NCBI RefSeq assembly: GCF_008974245.1
Contig: NZ_BBZI01000011.1
Coordinates: 1-64,000, forward strand
Direction: 5' to 3'
Length of the DNA stretch: 64,000 nucleotides
Source of the DNA: Streptomyces abyssomicinicus
GTDB lineage: Bacteria; Actinomycetota; Actinomycetes; Streptomycetales; Streptomycetaceae
Within the stretch, counting starts at the first letter, position 1. Every line of letters starts with the position of its first letter. Both the position numbers and the translations under genes were made by a program. Shown piece after piece: positions 1-9,024 of this stretch. The notes below the pieces were generated by a model. The model made no database searches, was not told the origin of the DNA, and saw only the letters and a list, made by a program, of their open reading frames with translations.

Positions 1-71
1 GCCCGTTTCGGATGGTTCGTTCGCGTTTAATCGGGTGGGCGGTCTGTTCTGGTTTTGCTTAGCCTGACCGT

Positions 72-623
72 ATGGACGACAGACAGCGACCCGTCATCCG
101 GGTGATACGCGCCGCGGAGTGGCGTGAGATGAAGGCACTGCGGCTGCTTTCGCTGCAGGACCCGGTGGCTCATCTGGCCTTCGCCGAGACCTACGAGAAC
201 GCCGCCGGCAAGCCGGACTCGTTCTGGCAGGAGCGGACGGAAGGTGCCGCGGAGGGTGGCACCGCGGTCCGGCAGTTCGTGGCGGAGCTTCCGGGTGTGG
301 GTGGCTGGGTCGGCACGGTGGCGGTCCTGCTGGAGACGCCGGGGGAGGCGGACTTCCTTGGTGTGCCGATCGAGCGCCGGCAGGCCCAGGTGGTGGGCGT
401 GTTCGTGCAGCCCGAGTACCGCGGCACCGGGCTGATCGGGGAACTCCTCGAAGCGGCGGTGGCCTGGGCCTGGGAGAGCGGGGCCGAGCAGGTACGGCTC
501 TACGTCCACGAGCGGAACGAGCGCGCGCTCGGCGCGTACCGTCGGCTCGGGTTCCGGCCGAGTGGGCTCAAGGTTCCGGAGGGCGATGACTTCGAGTGGG
601 AGCTTGTGCTGCCCAAGGCGTGA
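72..623 (+). CDS. GNAT-family N-acetyltransferase
   Basis: A 183-residue single-domain GNAT protein, predicted to transfer an acetyl group from acetyl-CoA to an amine; the substrate is unknown. The acetyl-CoA binding strand-loop is seen at about residues 107-130, with VVGVFVQPEYRGTG followed by a helix, and the usual NERALGAYRRLGF ending lies near residue 155. The ATG is chosen because a TAGCCT -10 box lies at 60-65, about 7 nt upstream, and no Shine-Dalgarno is present, which suggests a leaderless mRNA. It converges on the flotillin gene and the two share a hairpin terminator. Confidence 0.9.
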   Translation: MDDRQRPVIRVIRAAEWREMKALRLLSLQDPVAHLAFAETYENAAGKPDSFWQERTEGAAEGGTAVRQFVAELPGVGGWVGTVAVLLETPGEADFLGVPIERRQAQVVGVFVQPEYRGTGLIGELLEAAVAWAWESGAEQVRLYVHERNERALGAYRRLGFRPSGLKVPEGDDFEWELVLPKA

Positions 624-639
624 CGGCGTGTGATGTGTG

Positions 640-687
640 GAGGGCCCCGGTTCGTCCCATGGAGACATGGGGCGAACCGGGGCCCTC
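640..687. terminator. Bidirectional hairpin terminator
   Basis: A 21-bp stem with a 6-nt loop lies between the convergent GNAT and flotillin genes. The outer 15 bp (640-654 with 673-687) are perfect, and the stem extends inward with one G-T wobble. There is no long T tract, as is common in Streptomyces. Confidence 0.85.
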
Positions 688-708
688 GGTGTATGTGGCC
701 GCGGTGGG

Positions 709-2163
709 TCACTCGGTGATCGGGACGCTCCCGTTGCGGGTTCCGGTGTCGCCGGCGCCGTTCCGCTGGGTGAGGTTCTTCAGCAGGGACGGGAGGTCGA
801 CTCCGGTGGTGGAGCTCAGCAGTTCCAGGCCCTGGGCGACGTTGTCGGTGACCGTGCGGGAGAGCTGGCTGGCGCCGTCGGTGGAGATGACCGTCATCTT
901 GTCGATGGCGCTCATCGGCTCGGCGGCCTTCTCGACGACCTGGGGAAGGATCTCCACCAGCATCTGGAGGATGGCCGCGTCACCGTACTGGCGGTAGGCG
1001 TCGGCCTTCTTCTCCATGGCGGCGGCCTCCGCGGCGCCCTTGACGCCGATGGCGGCCGCCTCGGCCTCACCCTCGAGGCGTACGGCCTCGGCGATGGCGC
1101 TGCGGCGCTGCTTCTCGCCCTCACCGGTGAGGCGGGCCCGCTCGGCCTCCGCCTGTGCGGAGGCGATGCCGGCCAGGCGTTCGGCCTCCGCCTGCTTCAC
1201 ACGGGCGACGCGCTTGGCCTCGGCGTCCTGCTCGGCGGCGTACCGCTTGGCGTCGGCCGGCTTGCGGACCTCGGTGTCGAGCTGCCGGTCGGTCAGGGCG
1301 GCCTGGCGCTCGGCGACCTTCTCCTGTTCCTGGAGGATCTCCTGCTGGCGGGCCGCCTCGGCGAGCGGGCCGGAGGCCGCGGCGCGGGCCTTGGCCTCGT
1401 CGGTCTCGGCCTGGATCTCCGCCTGCTTGAGGGCGAAGGTCCGCTGGGCGACCGCGATCTCCTCCTCGGCCTTCAGACGGGCCTGTTCGGCGGCGCGGCG
1501 GGCGATGGCCTCGGCGATGTCCGCTTCCTGCTTGGCGCGGGCGGCCTCGGGACGACCGAGGTCCTGGAGGTAGGAGCCCTCGGTGGTGATGTCCTGGATC
1601 TGGAAGGCGTCGGTGATCAGGCCCTGTCCGGAGAGGCTGGCCTCGGCCTCCTCGGCGACCTGGCCGGCGAAGGCGGCACGGTCGCGGATGATGTCCTCGA
1701 CGGACATGCGGCCCACGATGGCGCGCAGGGCGCCGGACAGCACTTCCTGGGTGAAGCCGACGATGTCGTCCTGCTGGCCGAGGAAGCGCTGGGCGGCGGC
1801 GCGGATGGCGTCCTCGGTGCCGCCGACCTTGACGATGGCCACGCCGTCCAGGTTGGCCTTGATGCCCCGGAGGGTGACCGCGCCGCGGACCGACACGGGG
1901 ATCTGACGGGACGACAGGTCCAGGCTGAAGCGCTGCTGCAGGAACGGGACGACGAAGACGCCGCCGCCGACCACGACCTTCTGGCCGCTGTTGTCGGTGA
2001 AGACGGTGCCGGTCTCCGGGTCGGTGGCCTTCTTGCCGCGGCGGCCGGTGACGATGAAGGCCTCGTTGGGGCCGGCCACCTTGTAGCGGCTGACCACGAT
2101 CAGGGCGAGCAGGAAGAGGAGTACGACGACTCCTGCCGAGGCGATGACGACAGGGCTTGGCAT
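709..2163 (-). CDS. Flotillin-like SPFH-domain membrane protein
   Basis: 484 residues. One N-terminal membrane segment (about 5-25) is followed by an SPFH/band-7 domain (about 30-200) and a long Ala/Glu/Arg-rich coiled coil (about 205-400). This is the architecture of flotillins (FloT/YqiK), which form membrane microdomain scaffolds. The ATG at 2163 has a GGGGG ribosome site upstream. The gene lies 119 bp downstream of an NfeD-like gene on the same strand, the usual partner of bacterial flotillins. Position next to the type IV secretion-like genes suggests a scaffold role for that membrane complex, which is inference. Confidence 0.88.
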   Translation of the reverse strand: MPSPVVIASAGVVVLLFLLALIVVSRYKVAGPNEAFIVTGRRGKKATDPETGTVFTDNSGQKVVVGGGVFVVPFLQQRFSLDLSSRQIPVSVRGAVTLRGIKANLDGVAIVKVGGTEDAIRAAAQRFLGQQDDIVGFTQEVLSGALRAIVGRMSVEDIIRDRAAFAGQVAEEAEASLSGQGLITDAFQIQDITTEGSYLQDLGRPEAARAKQEADIAEAIARRAAEQARLKAEEEIAVAQRTFALKQAEIQAETDEAKARAAASGPLAEAARQQEILQEQEKVAERQAALTDRQLDTEVRKPADAKRYAAEQDAEAKRVARVKQAEAERLAGIASAQAEAERARLTGEGEKQRRSAIAEAVRLEGEAEAAAIGVKGAAEAAAMEKKADAYRQYGDAAILQMLVEILPQVVEKAAEPMSAIDKMTVISTDGASQLSRTVTDNVAQGLELLSSTTGVDLPSLLKNLTQRNGAGDTGTRNGSVPITE

Positions 2164-2204
2164 GGATTCCCCCCAGGGAACGGAACAGCGCTGGTGGTGG
2201 GACT

Positions 2205-2240
2205 GGGTGCGAGGTGCGAGGTGCGAGATGCGCGGTGGGC
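2205..2240. repeat. Short GAGGTGC-type tandem repeat
   Basis: The 119-bp spacer between the NfeD-like and flotillin genes contains a run of 7-bp repeats close to GAGGTGC. No function is visible; it may have arisen by replication slippage. Confidence 0.5.
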
Positions 2241-2282
2241 GGTGCGCAGTGCTGGGTGTTCGGTGTCGGGGCGCGGGCGGGG

Positions 2283-2798
2283 TCAGCTTTCGACCGGGCG
2301 CACCGAGATGGAGGTGCTCGACAGGGACTGGTCGACCCAGACCCGGGTGCCGCGCGGCAGTGGTCGGTCGGCGCGGGCGGCGAGTTTCACGGGCTGGCCC
2401 GCGAGCCGCACCAGGACCTCGCCGTAGCCGTTGGCCGATATGGCGGTGACGACGACACCGGTGACACCGACGACGTCGGCCTCGCGGGGCGCGGAGCCGG
2501 AACGGTCGTTCATCAGGGCCCTGCTGGCGCGGTAGGCACCCCAGGCGGTGAGCAGGGCGGCGGGGACGGCAACGGCGGCCGCGGCGACCGGGCCGAGGCC
2601 GGTGGTGCCGGTGACGATCGCGCCGGTGAAGCCGAGCATCGAGACGAAGCCCGCGACCACGGGCAGCGAGATCAGACCGTCGAAGAGGCCGTTGAGGGCC
2701 TCGACACCGCCGAAGAGGCCTTCGAGGACGCCGTCGAAGAGGAGCGCCACGGCGAGAACGACGAGCCCCGCGAAACCAAGCCCCAGGAACCAGACCAT
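2283..2798 (-). CDS. NfeD/YuaF-like membrane protein
   Basis: 171 residues. Hydrophobic segments fill the N-terminal half (about 1-95). A C-terminal OB-fold-like part (about 100-171) carries the pattern GVTGVVVTAISANGYGEV, typical of the NfeD family. NfeD proteins pair with SPFH proteins and modulate membrane organisation. The ATG at 2798 is preferred to an in-frame GTG at 2807 because GGGAGGGG sits at proper spacing only for the ATG. It is the likely first gene of a two-gene operon with the flotillin gene. Confidence 0.8.
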   Translation of the reverse strand: MVWFLGLGFAGLVVLAVALLFDGVLEGLFGGVEALNGLFDGLISLPVVAGFVSMLGFTGAIVTGTTGLGPVAAAAVAVPAALLTAWGAYRASRALMNDRSGSAPREADVVGVTGVVVTAISANGYGEVLVRLAGQPVKLAARADRPLPRGTRVWVDQSLSSTSISVRPVES

Positions 2799-2955
2799 GC
2801 AGCCCACCCCTCCCGTATGCCCGCTGTCACGGGAGACGGCGGGCAGGGACCCACGGTTGCACCCCGGTGGTCGGAAGGCACCTTTTTTGAGCGAGTCCTG
2901 AGGGACGGCGTCACGTGGGGGTGAAGGGCAGGGGGAAGGGCGGGCGGAATCCGGT

Positions 2956-4734
2956 TCAGAGGCCGGCGTGCGGCCAGCGGGCGCGGAGCTGTTCCCGGGA
3001 GCGGACCAGGGCCAGGGTGGGCAGGCCCAGTGCGGTGCCCGCGGACAGGAGGTCCGGGAGCTGGGGGACCGGGGCGACGGCGGCGACGTCGTCGAGGACG
3101 AGGGTGATTGGTGGGTCGAGGCGGCCGGAGGATGACCGTTCGGCCATGCGCCGGCCGCGCTCGACCACGCTTGAGGCGAGGGCCGTCAGGAGCGGCATGG
3201 CCGCCGGATCGGTCCTCGGGTCCTCGACGGATTCGCCGATCACATAGAGCGTGCCCGATTCGTGGACGAAGGAATCCAGTACCAGGGAATCGTTCCGGTT
3301 CGGTGTGCACGCCTCGCGGATGTGGACGGCGCCCAGGCAGGCGAGGGCGCGGGAGGTCAACTGGTGAGCCATGTCGCGGCGTTCGGTGTGAGCGGTGAGC
3401 GCCGACTCCAGCTCCCCGGCCGCGCCGGAGGCGGCGGAGGGGTGGGTGCGCAGGGCGCGGACGGCTTCCTGGACATGGTTGCCCTGGGCCCAGCGGTGCA
3501 GGTGGCGGACCGTGCGGCCGTCCACGGCGGCGGCGTGCAGGTAGCAGCGGAGCAGGGTCTCGGCGGTGTCGGCGACCGCGGCGTCCAGGCGGGCCGCCGG
3601 ACGGACCGGGGCCAGCAGGGCGGTGGCGCGGGCGGCAGCGGTGTCCCGCTCCTCGCAGCCGGCCAGCGGGGACCAGTGGAGGCGGGCCGGTGTGTCGCAG
3701 AGACGGGACGCGTCGTGCACCAGGACGGGACCCAGCTTGGCGCGGGCGTCCTTGGTGGCCTCCCAGAGCGCCGGGTCGGAGGTGACGGCCAGGACGGGCC
3801 CCTCGGCCTCCAGGACGGCCTGCACGGCGGTGGAGAGGCGTTCCGCGGGCGGTGCGTACAGCACGGGGCCGACGGGCGTGGGGACGGCCGCCGGAAGGGG
3901 CGCCACGGGAAGCGGCGCCGTGGGTGCGGACGACCCCTGCGGGGGCGCCGGCGCAGGGTGTGCTGCCGCCGGGTGTGCTGCCGGCACGGGGGCCGTGGGC
4001 CACGGCGGTGCGGGCGGGGCCGGTGCGGGCGGATGGGCTGTCGCCACCGCCGGGACGACGTGGTCGGCAGGGCCGGACCCGGCCGGTGGAGTGGGCGTAC
4101 CGCTTGCGGGCGGAGCCCCCGGAGGTGCCGTGCCGGCCCCGCCGGGGGCGTGGTGCGCGTGGGGCACGGGCCCGTGGTCCGGGTGGTGCGCGGGCCGGGC
4201 GGGAGGCACCGGCGCGGGCGTCGTCGGGGCCGTGTCGGCGGGCAGCCGGGGGTCGGCCTTGGCCGACGCGGCGTGTGCGGCCGGCGTGGTGTGTGCGGCC
4301 GGTGTGGCGGGGCGGTCGTGGCCGGGCAGGGGGAGGCCGGCCCTTCTGGCGGCGCGGACCGCCCTCCAGCGGGCCACCGTGCCCAGCACGAAGACGGTGA
4401 GGACGATCAGCACCATCAGCTCGCCGATCAGCAGCCCCCAGAAGAGCCCGTAACCGGAGAGGGCCTCCGGGGCGGCGTCCGGCCAGGCGCCCGCGAGGTC
4501 GCGCGGGCTGCCGACCAGGTGCCGTATGGCGAGCGGGCTGCGGGTGAAGGTGACCGCGTCCGGCCAGGACCCGTGGCTGAACAGGGCGGCCAGGCCGGTC
4601 GCCGTCCACACCAGCAGGGTGAGGCCGAGCAGGAAGGCGAGCAGGCCGACCAGCAGCCCGTCCGGGACGCCGCCCTGACCGTCCGGCCGGCCCTGACCGC
4701 CCGGCGTGGCGCTGCGCTTCTCCTCGGGCGGCAC
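2956..4734 (-). CDS. VirD4/TraG-like coupling protein, degenerate ATPase
   Basis: 592 residues. Two N-terminal membrane segments (about 15-40 and 85-110) are followed by a long Pro/Ala/His-rich linker (about 125-265) and a TraG/VirD4-like ATPase domain. The strand after the expected P-loop (GPVLAVTSDPALWEATKDAR) and a Walker B-like LVLDDVAAVAP are recognisable. The P-loop position instead reads LYAPPAERLS, without the GxxGxGK(S/T) motif, and the protein ends just after the Walker B helix, short of the family's usual C-terminus. The GTG at 4734 lies 5 bases inside from the stop of the VirB4-like gene, so translation is probably coupled. It may be a structural rather than enzymatic coupling subunit. 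Confidence 0.72.
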   Translation of the reverse strand: MPPEEKRSATPGGQGRPDGQGGVPDGLLVGLLAFLLGLTLLVWTATGLAALFSHGSWPDAVTFTRSPLAIRHLVGSPRDLAGAWPDAAPEALSGYGLFWGLLIGELMVLIVLTVFVLGTVARWRAVRAARRAGLPLPGHDRPATPAAHTTPAAHAASAKADPRLPADTAPTTPAPVPPARPAHHPDHGPVPHAHHAPGGAGTAPPGAPPASGTPTPPAGSGPADHVVPAVATAHPPAPAPPAPPWPTAPVPAAHPAAAHPAPAPPQGSSAPTAPLPVAPLPAAVPTPVGPVLYAPPAERLSTAVQAVLEAEGPVLAVTSDPALWEATKDARAKLGPVLVHDASRLCDTPARLHWSPLAGCEERDTAAARATALLAPVRPAARLDAAVADTAETLLRCYLHAAAVDGRTVRHLHRWAQGNHVQEAVRALRTHPSAASGAAGELESALTAHTERRDMAHQLTSRALACLGAVHIREACTPNRNDSLVLDSFVHESGTLYVIGESVEDPRTDPAAMPLLTALASSVVERGRRMAERSSSGRLDPPITLVLDDVAAVAPVPQLPDLLSAGTALGLPTLALVRSREQLRARWPHAGL

Positions 4735-4736
4735 CG

Positions 4737-6158
4737 TCAGGCCACCGACGACTTGGACTCGGGGTACTGGTGGTGCATAAAGGCGGTCGCCCTCTCCTCC
4801 GCTTCCAGTTCCGCCGCTCGCAGGGCCTCGGACAGCTCCTCCTCGGCCAGGTCGCTGGCCGACTCGGTCATGGCGCGGTCGGTGAAGACCAGCGGGCGTT
4901 CGCTCTCGGTCACCAGGTGCTTGACCACCTGGACGTTGCCGTTGACGTCCCACACCGCGATGCCGGGCGTCAGGGTGGGGATGATCTCCACCGCCCACCG
5001 GGGCAGGCCCAGCACACGGCCGGTGGCGCGGGCCTCGTCGGCCTTCTGGGCGTAGATGGTGCGCGTGGAGGCCATCTTCAGGATCGCCGCGGCCTCCTTG
5101 GCGGCGGCACCGTCCACCACGTCGGAGAGGTGGTGGACCACGGCGACGAAGGACAGGCCGAGGCGGCGGCCGAACTTCAGCAGACGCTGGAAGAGCTGCG
5201 CCACGAAAGGGCTGTTGATGATGTGCCAGGCCTCTTCCACCAGGAAGATGCGCTTCTTGCGGTCGGGCCGGATCCAGGTGTGCTCCAGCCACACGCCGAC
5301 GATCGCCATCAGGATCGGCATCGCGATCGAGTTGCGGTCGATGTGCGAGAGGTCGAAGACGATCAGCGGCGCGTCCAGGTCGATGCCGACCGTGGTGGGG
5401 CCGTCGAACATGCCGCGCAGGTCGCCGTCGACCAGGCGGTCGAGGACCAGCGCCACGTCCAGGCCCCACGCGCGGACGTCCTCCAGGGCGACGTTCATCG
5501 CCTCCGCGGACTCCGGCTTGGGGTGGCGGAGCTGCTCGACGATGTCGGTGAGCACCGGCTGGCGGGCCGTGATGGTGGCGTTGACGTAGGCGTGGGCCAC
5601 CTTGAGGGCGAAGCCGGCGCGCTCGTCGAGGCCGTGGCCCATGGCCACCTCGATGATGGTGCGCAGCAGCGCCAGCTGGCCGGTCGAGGTGATCGCCGGG
5701 TCCAGCGGGTTGAGGCGGATGCCGTGGTCGAGGGCGGCGGTCGGGTCCAGGCGGATGGGGGTTATGCCGAGTTCCTGGGCCACCAGGTTCCACTCGCCGA
5801 CGCCGTCCTCGCCCTGGGCGTCCAGGACGACGACCTGGCGGTCGCGGAAGCGGAGCTGGCGCAGGACGTAGGTCTTCTCCAGCGCGGACTTGCCGTTGCC
5901 GGACTCGCCCAGCACCAGCCAGTGCGGGGCGGGCAGCTGCTGGCCGTAGAGCTGGAACGGGTCGTAGATGTAGCCCTTGCCGGAGTACACCTCGCGGCCG
6001 ATGATCACACCGGAGTCGCCGAGTCCGGGCGCGGCGGTGGGCAGGTAGACGGCCTGCGCCTGGCCGGTGGAGGTGCGCACCGGCAGACGGGTCGTCTCCA
6101 CCTTGCCGAACAGGAACGACGTGAAGGCTTCCGTGAGGACGGACAGCGGGTCCCGCAT
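4737..6158 (-). CDS. VirB4-like secretion ATPase (ATPase domain only)
   Basis: 473 residues. A P-loop GESGNGKS lies near residue 85 and the VirB4 Walker B signature FLVEEAWHI near residue 340, followed by FGRRLGLSFVAVVHHLSD. This matches the C-terminal motor domain of VirB4/TraC ATPases, which energise type IV secretion at the inner face of the membrane. The usual VirB4 N-terminal domain is missing and seems to be carried by the upstream gene. The start is ATG at 6158, 14 bp after the upstream stop. It overlaps the start of the VirD4-like gene. Confidence 0.85.
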   Translation of the reverse strand: MRDPLSVLTEAFTSFLFGKVETTRLPVRTSTGQAQAVYLPTAAPGLGDSGVIIGREVYSGKGYIYDPFQLYGQQLPAPHWLVLGESGNGKSALEKTYVLRQLRFRDRQVVVLDAQGEDGVGEWNLVAQELGITPIRLDPTAALDHGIRLNPLDPAITSTGQLALLRTIIEVAMGHGLDERAGFALKVAHAYVNATITARQPVLTDIVEQLRHPKPESAEAMNVALEDVRAWGLDVALVLDRLVDGDLRGMFDGPTTVGIDLDAPLIVFDLSHIDRNSIAMPILMAIVGVWLEHTWIRPDRKKRIFLVEEAWHIINSPFVAQLFQRLLKFGRRLGLSFVAVVHHLSDVVDGAAAKEAAAILKMASTRTIYAQKADEARATGRVLGLPRWAVEIIPTLTPGIAVWDVNGNVQVVKHLVTESERPLVFTDRAMTESASDLAEEELSEALRAAELEAEERATAFMHHQYPESKSSVA

Positions 6159-6172
6159 CAGAGCATCAGCCC

Positions 6173-7735
6173 CTACCTTCGGATTCCGGTCGCGAATGGA
6201 AGCGTGTTGACGAAGGCGCGGTGGTGCTCGCGGTCGCACCACTCGAGCTTGAGGTACGACTTGCCGGCCGACGCGCGGATGGTGCGCTTGTCCCGGGCGA
6301 GCGCCTCGGGGCTGCGGGAGGAGACGGTGATCCAGCCGACCAGGTTGACGCCTGCGGCGCCGCTGGCCAGGTCCTCGCCGCGCTGGTCGAGGCGGGAGTG
6401 GGCGGCCATGTCGCGGGGGTCGACGGTGCGGTTCATCTTGGCGGCGCGGCTGGCCTCGGCCTCGTCGTTCGTCTTCTCGGTGAGCATCCGCTCGATGGCG
6501 ACCTCGGTGGGCTCGAGGTCCATGGTGACGGCGACCGTGCGGATCACGTCGGGGGTGTGGACCAGGAGCGGGGCGAGGAAGTTCACGCCGACCGGGGTCA
6601 TCGGCCACTCCTTGACCCAGGCGGTGGCGTGGCACCAGGGGTCGCGGGTGGAGGACTCGCGGGTCTTGGCCTGGAGGTAGTTGGGCTCGCGGGCGTCCAG
6701 CTCGGCCGGCCAGGCGTTGCGCTTGGACATCGCCTGGATGTGGTCGATCGGGTGGTCCGGGTCGTACATGGAGTGGATCAGCGACGACAGGCGGGCCTGG
6801 CCGAGCGGCTGGCGGACCCGGATGTCGGCCTCCTGGAGGCGCGAGCAGATGTCGGTCAGCTCCCTGGCCATCACGACGGCGAGGCCGCCGTCCTTGTCCA
6901 GCTTGCGGCCGGGGCCGCGGCGGGCCGCGCGGGCCATGGCGTGCGCCTCGGCCGCCAGTTCGCGGCTGTAGTGCATGCAGGCGACCAGGTAGGCGCGGTG
7001 CTGCTCGCTGCTGGTGGAGACCATGGACTGGAGCTGGTCGTAGGAGCGGCGCAGCCACTGCGGGGACCGCTCGTCACCGCGCATCGCGACGTCCTTGGCG
7101 TGCGCGTCGGGGTCGGCGGGCAGGGTGCGGGCCAGCATCTGGAGGCGGGTGACGAAGCCGTCCCCGTTGGCGACGTGCTTCAGCAGGGTGCCGAACCGGT
7201 CGACCAGCGCCTCCTGGTCCTCGCTGTCGCGCAGGCCCACGCCGGGGCCCTCGATCTCGATGGCGGCGGTGACGGTACGCCGGTCGGCGTGCAGCAGCAC
7301 GGCGATCTCGTCGGGGCCGAACGGCGCGGACAGCCAGGTGATGCGGCCGATGCCGGGGGGCGGGCCGACCTCGACCTGACGGCCGTCGAGCCGGGTGCCC
7401 GCCTCCATGGCGGCCGAGCGGTAGACGGCGTTGGGGCCGCGGACCGTGCGCTTGTAGCTGCGGTTGATCTCGAACCACTTGTAGATCGTGCGGCCCTTGT
7501 ACGGCACGTACACCGCGGCGATCGACAGCATGGGGAAACCGGCCAGCAGGACGATCCGCGGGGTGAGCAGCGGAACCAGCAGACCGCACATCATGCCGAG
7601 GAAGGCACCGGCGATGATCAGCGCGATCTCGCCGGTCTCCCGGTTGCGGCCGATGATCGCGTTGGGGCGGGCGCGGCCGATCAGATACGTGCGGCGGGGC
7701 GCGACCGGGTGGGGGACCTGCGCGTGGGTCGTCAA
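6173..7735 (-). CDS. SCO6880-family protein (PrgI/VirB3-like plus VirB4 N-domain)
   Basis: 520 residues. Two membrane segments at about 35-75 (IALIIAGAFLGMMCGLLVPL and the following hydrophobic stretch) resemble PrgI/VirB3 proteins. A soluble part of about 400 residues resembles the VirB4 N-terminal domain. I recognise this as the actinobacterial family named after SCO6880. The start is TTG at 7735, supported by AGGAGGTG upstream and a TTGA overlap with the stop of the preceding gene. Together with the next gene it would rebuild a full VirB3-VirB4 unit. Confidence 0.75.
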   Translation of the reverse strand: MTTHAQVPHPVAPRRTYLIGRARPNAIIGRNRETGEIALIIAGAFLGMMCGLLVPLLTPRIVLLAGFPMLSIAAVYVPYKGRTIYKWFEINRSYKRTVRGPNAVYRSAAMEAGTRLDGRQVEVGPPPGIGRITWLSAPFGPDEIAVLLHADRRTVTAAIEIEGPGVGLRDSEDQEALVDRFGTLLKHVANGDGFVTRLQMLARTLPADPDAHAKDVAMRGDERSPQWLRRSYDQLQSMVSTSSEQHRAYLVACMHYSRELAAEAHAMARAARRGPGRKLDKDGGLAVVMARELTDICSRLQEADIRVRQPLGQARLSSLIHSMYDPDHPIDHIQAMSKRNAWPAELDAREPNYLQAKTRESSTRDPWCHATAWVKEWPMTPVGVNFLAPLLVHTPDVIRTVAVTMDLEPTEVAIERMLTEKTNDEAEASRAAKMNRTVDPRDMAAHSRLDQRGEDLASGAAGVNLVGWITVSSRSPEALARDKRTIRASAGKSYLKLEWCDREHHRAFVNTLPFATGIRR

Positions 7736-9024
7736 CGCCCTTCACCTCCTGTGCGGTTGGTGCGGCTGTCAGAGGCGTGGGGGCTGCCCGCCGGGGCGGT
7801 GGGACTCGCCGGGCGGGGAGCGGGGGCGGTGGCCGCGGACCCGCCGCGGGAGCCGTGGGCGGCGACGCCGCCGGAGACCTGGTTGGCGGGGCGCGGCGCG
7901 GCGCCGCCGCCGTTGTCGGCGCGGCTGGAGTGCGTCTTGATGCCCTGGGCGACCAGGGTGGCCGGGGAGCTGATCACCGCGGCGGCCTTGCTCTCGGCGC
8001 CCTGCATCAGGCGGTTGTTGCGGCTGTTGGCGATCTCGTCGCCGAAGCCGGGGACGAAGCGGTAGATCATCGCGCTGGCGAAGATGGCCAGCAGGATGAT
8101 CGCCAGGCCGGAGACGATCGCGGCCAGCTCGTCGGGGCCGTCGTCGCCGGCGAGCGCTCCGGCCAGGCCGAGGACGATCACGATGACCGGCTTCACCATG
8201 ATGACGGCGATCATGATGCCCGCCCAGCGGCGGACGTGGCCCCAGAGGTTCTTGTCGACGAGGCCGGCGTAGACGACGACGCCGAGCAGCGCGCCGACGT
8301 AGAGCAGGACGGCGCGGAGGTAGAGCTCCAGGTAGAGGAGACCGGCGGCGACGATGGAGACCAGGGAGACCAGGATCAGCATGATCGGGCCGCCACCCAT
8401 GTCGTCGCCCTTCTTGAGGGCGGCGGAGAAGGTGCCGAAGAAGGCGTCGGTCTGGTCGCCGGTGGCGCCGGCCAGGACGTCGGTGACGCCGTCGGTCGCG
8501 GAGACCACGGTGTAGAGGATCAGCGGGGTGAAGGCGCTGGCGAGCACGGTCAGCCAGAGGAAGCCGACGGCTTCGCCGAGCGCGGTGGACAGCGGGACGC
8601 CGCGGACGGCGCGCTTGGCCACGGCGAGCAGCCACAGGACCAGGGTGAGGACGGTCGAGGCGGCGAACACGACGGCGTACTGCTTGAGGAACTGCGGGTT
8701 GGTGAAGTCGACGGTGGCCGTCTCCTGGACGAGCTCGCTGAGCTTGGTGACGGTCCAGGACGCGGCGTCGGCGAAGCCCCTTGCGAGGGAGGCGAGGGGG
8801 TCCAGGGCGGTGGTGGGGTCGCCGGGGACGCTGTTCGCGCCCACGCCGCCACCGCTGCCGCCGCCTTCGCCGCGTTCGCAGTAGTCCTTGGCGGGGCCGT
8901 GGATGAGGTCGCAGGGGTCGTCCGAAGGCGTGGGGGAGGGCGCCGCCACGGCACGAGCGGCCACGAGCTGCATCACAGCGACGATGCCGACAGCGGTGAG
9001 GGCGCGTCGTGGGTTACCGCGCAT
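7732..9024 (-). CDS. VirB6/TrbL-like polytopic membrane protein
   Basis: 430 residues. An N-terminal signal-like segment (1-28, ending AVAAPSP) is followed by a short Cys-containing extracellular stretch (CDLIHGPAKDYCE) and at least five membrane helices between about 115 and 320. The C-terminal tail is Ala/Pro/Ser/Gly-rich and looks disordered. This is the layout of VirB6/TrbL channel proteins in Gram-positive type IV systems. The ATG at 9024 has GGAGG 9 nt upstream and lies 11 bp inside the upstream gene. Confidence 0.75.
   Translation of the reverse strand: MRGNPRRALTAVGIVAVMQLVAARAVAAPSPTPSDDPCDLIHGPAKDYCERGEGGGSGGGVGANSVPGDPTTALDPLASLARGFADAASWTVTKLSELVQETATVDFTNPQFLKQYAVVFAASTVLTLVLWLLAVAKRAVRGVPLSTALGEAVGFLWLTVLASAFTPLILYTVVSATDGVTDVLAGATGDQTDAFFGTFSAALKKGDDMGGGPIMLILVSLVSIVAAGLLYLELYLRAVLLYVGALLGVVVYAGLVDKNLWGHVRRWAGIMIAVIMVKPVIVIVLGLAGALAGDDGPDELAAIVSGLAIILLAIFASAMIYRFVPGFGDEIANSRNNRLMQGAESKAAAVISSPATLVAQGIKTHSSRADNGGGAAPRPANQVSGGVAAHGSRGGSAATAPAPRPASPTAPAGSPHASDSRTNRTGGEGR

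Noticed and set aside
637..2427. A 596-residue plus-strand frame over the flotillin gene
   Set aside because: It is a Gly/Ala/Leu-rich antisense shadow of the flotillin coding sequence with no domain character.
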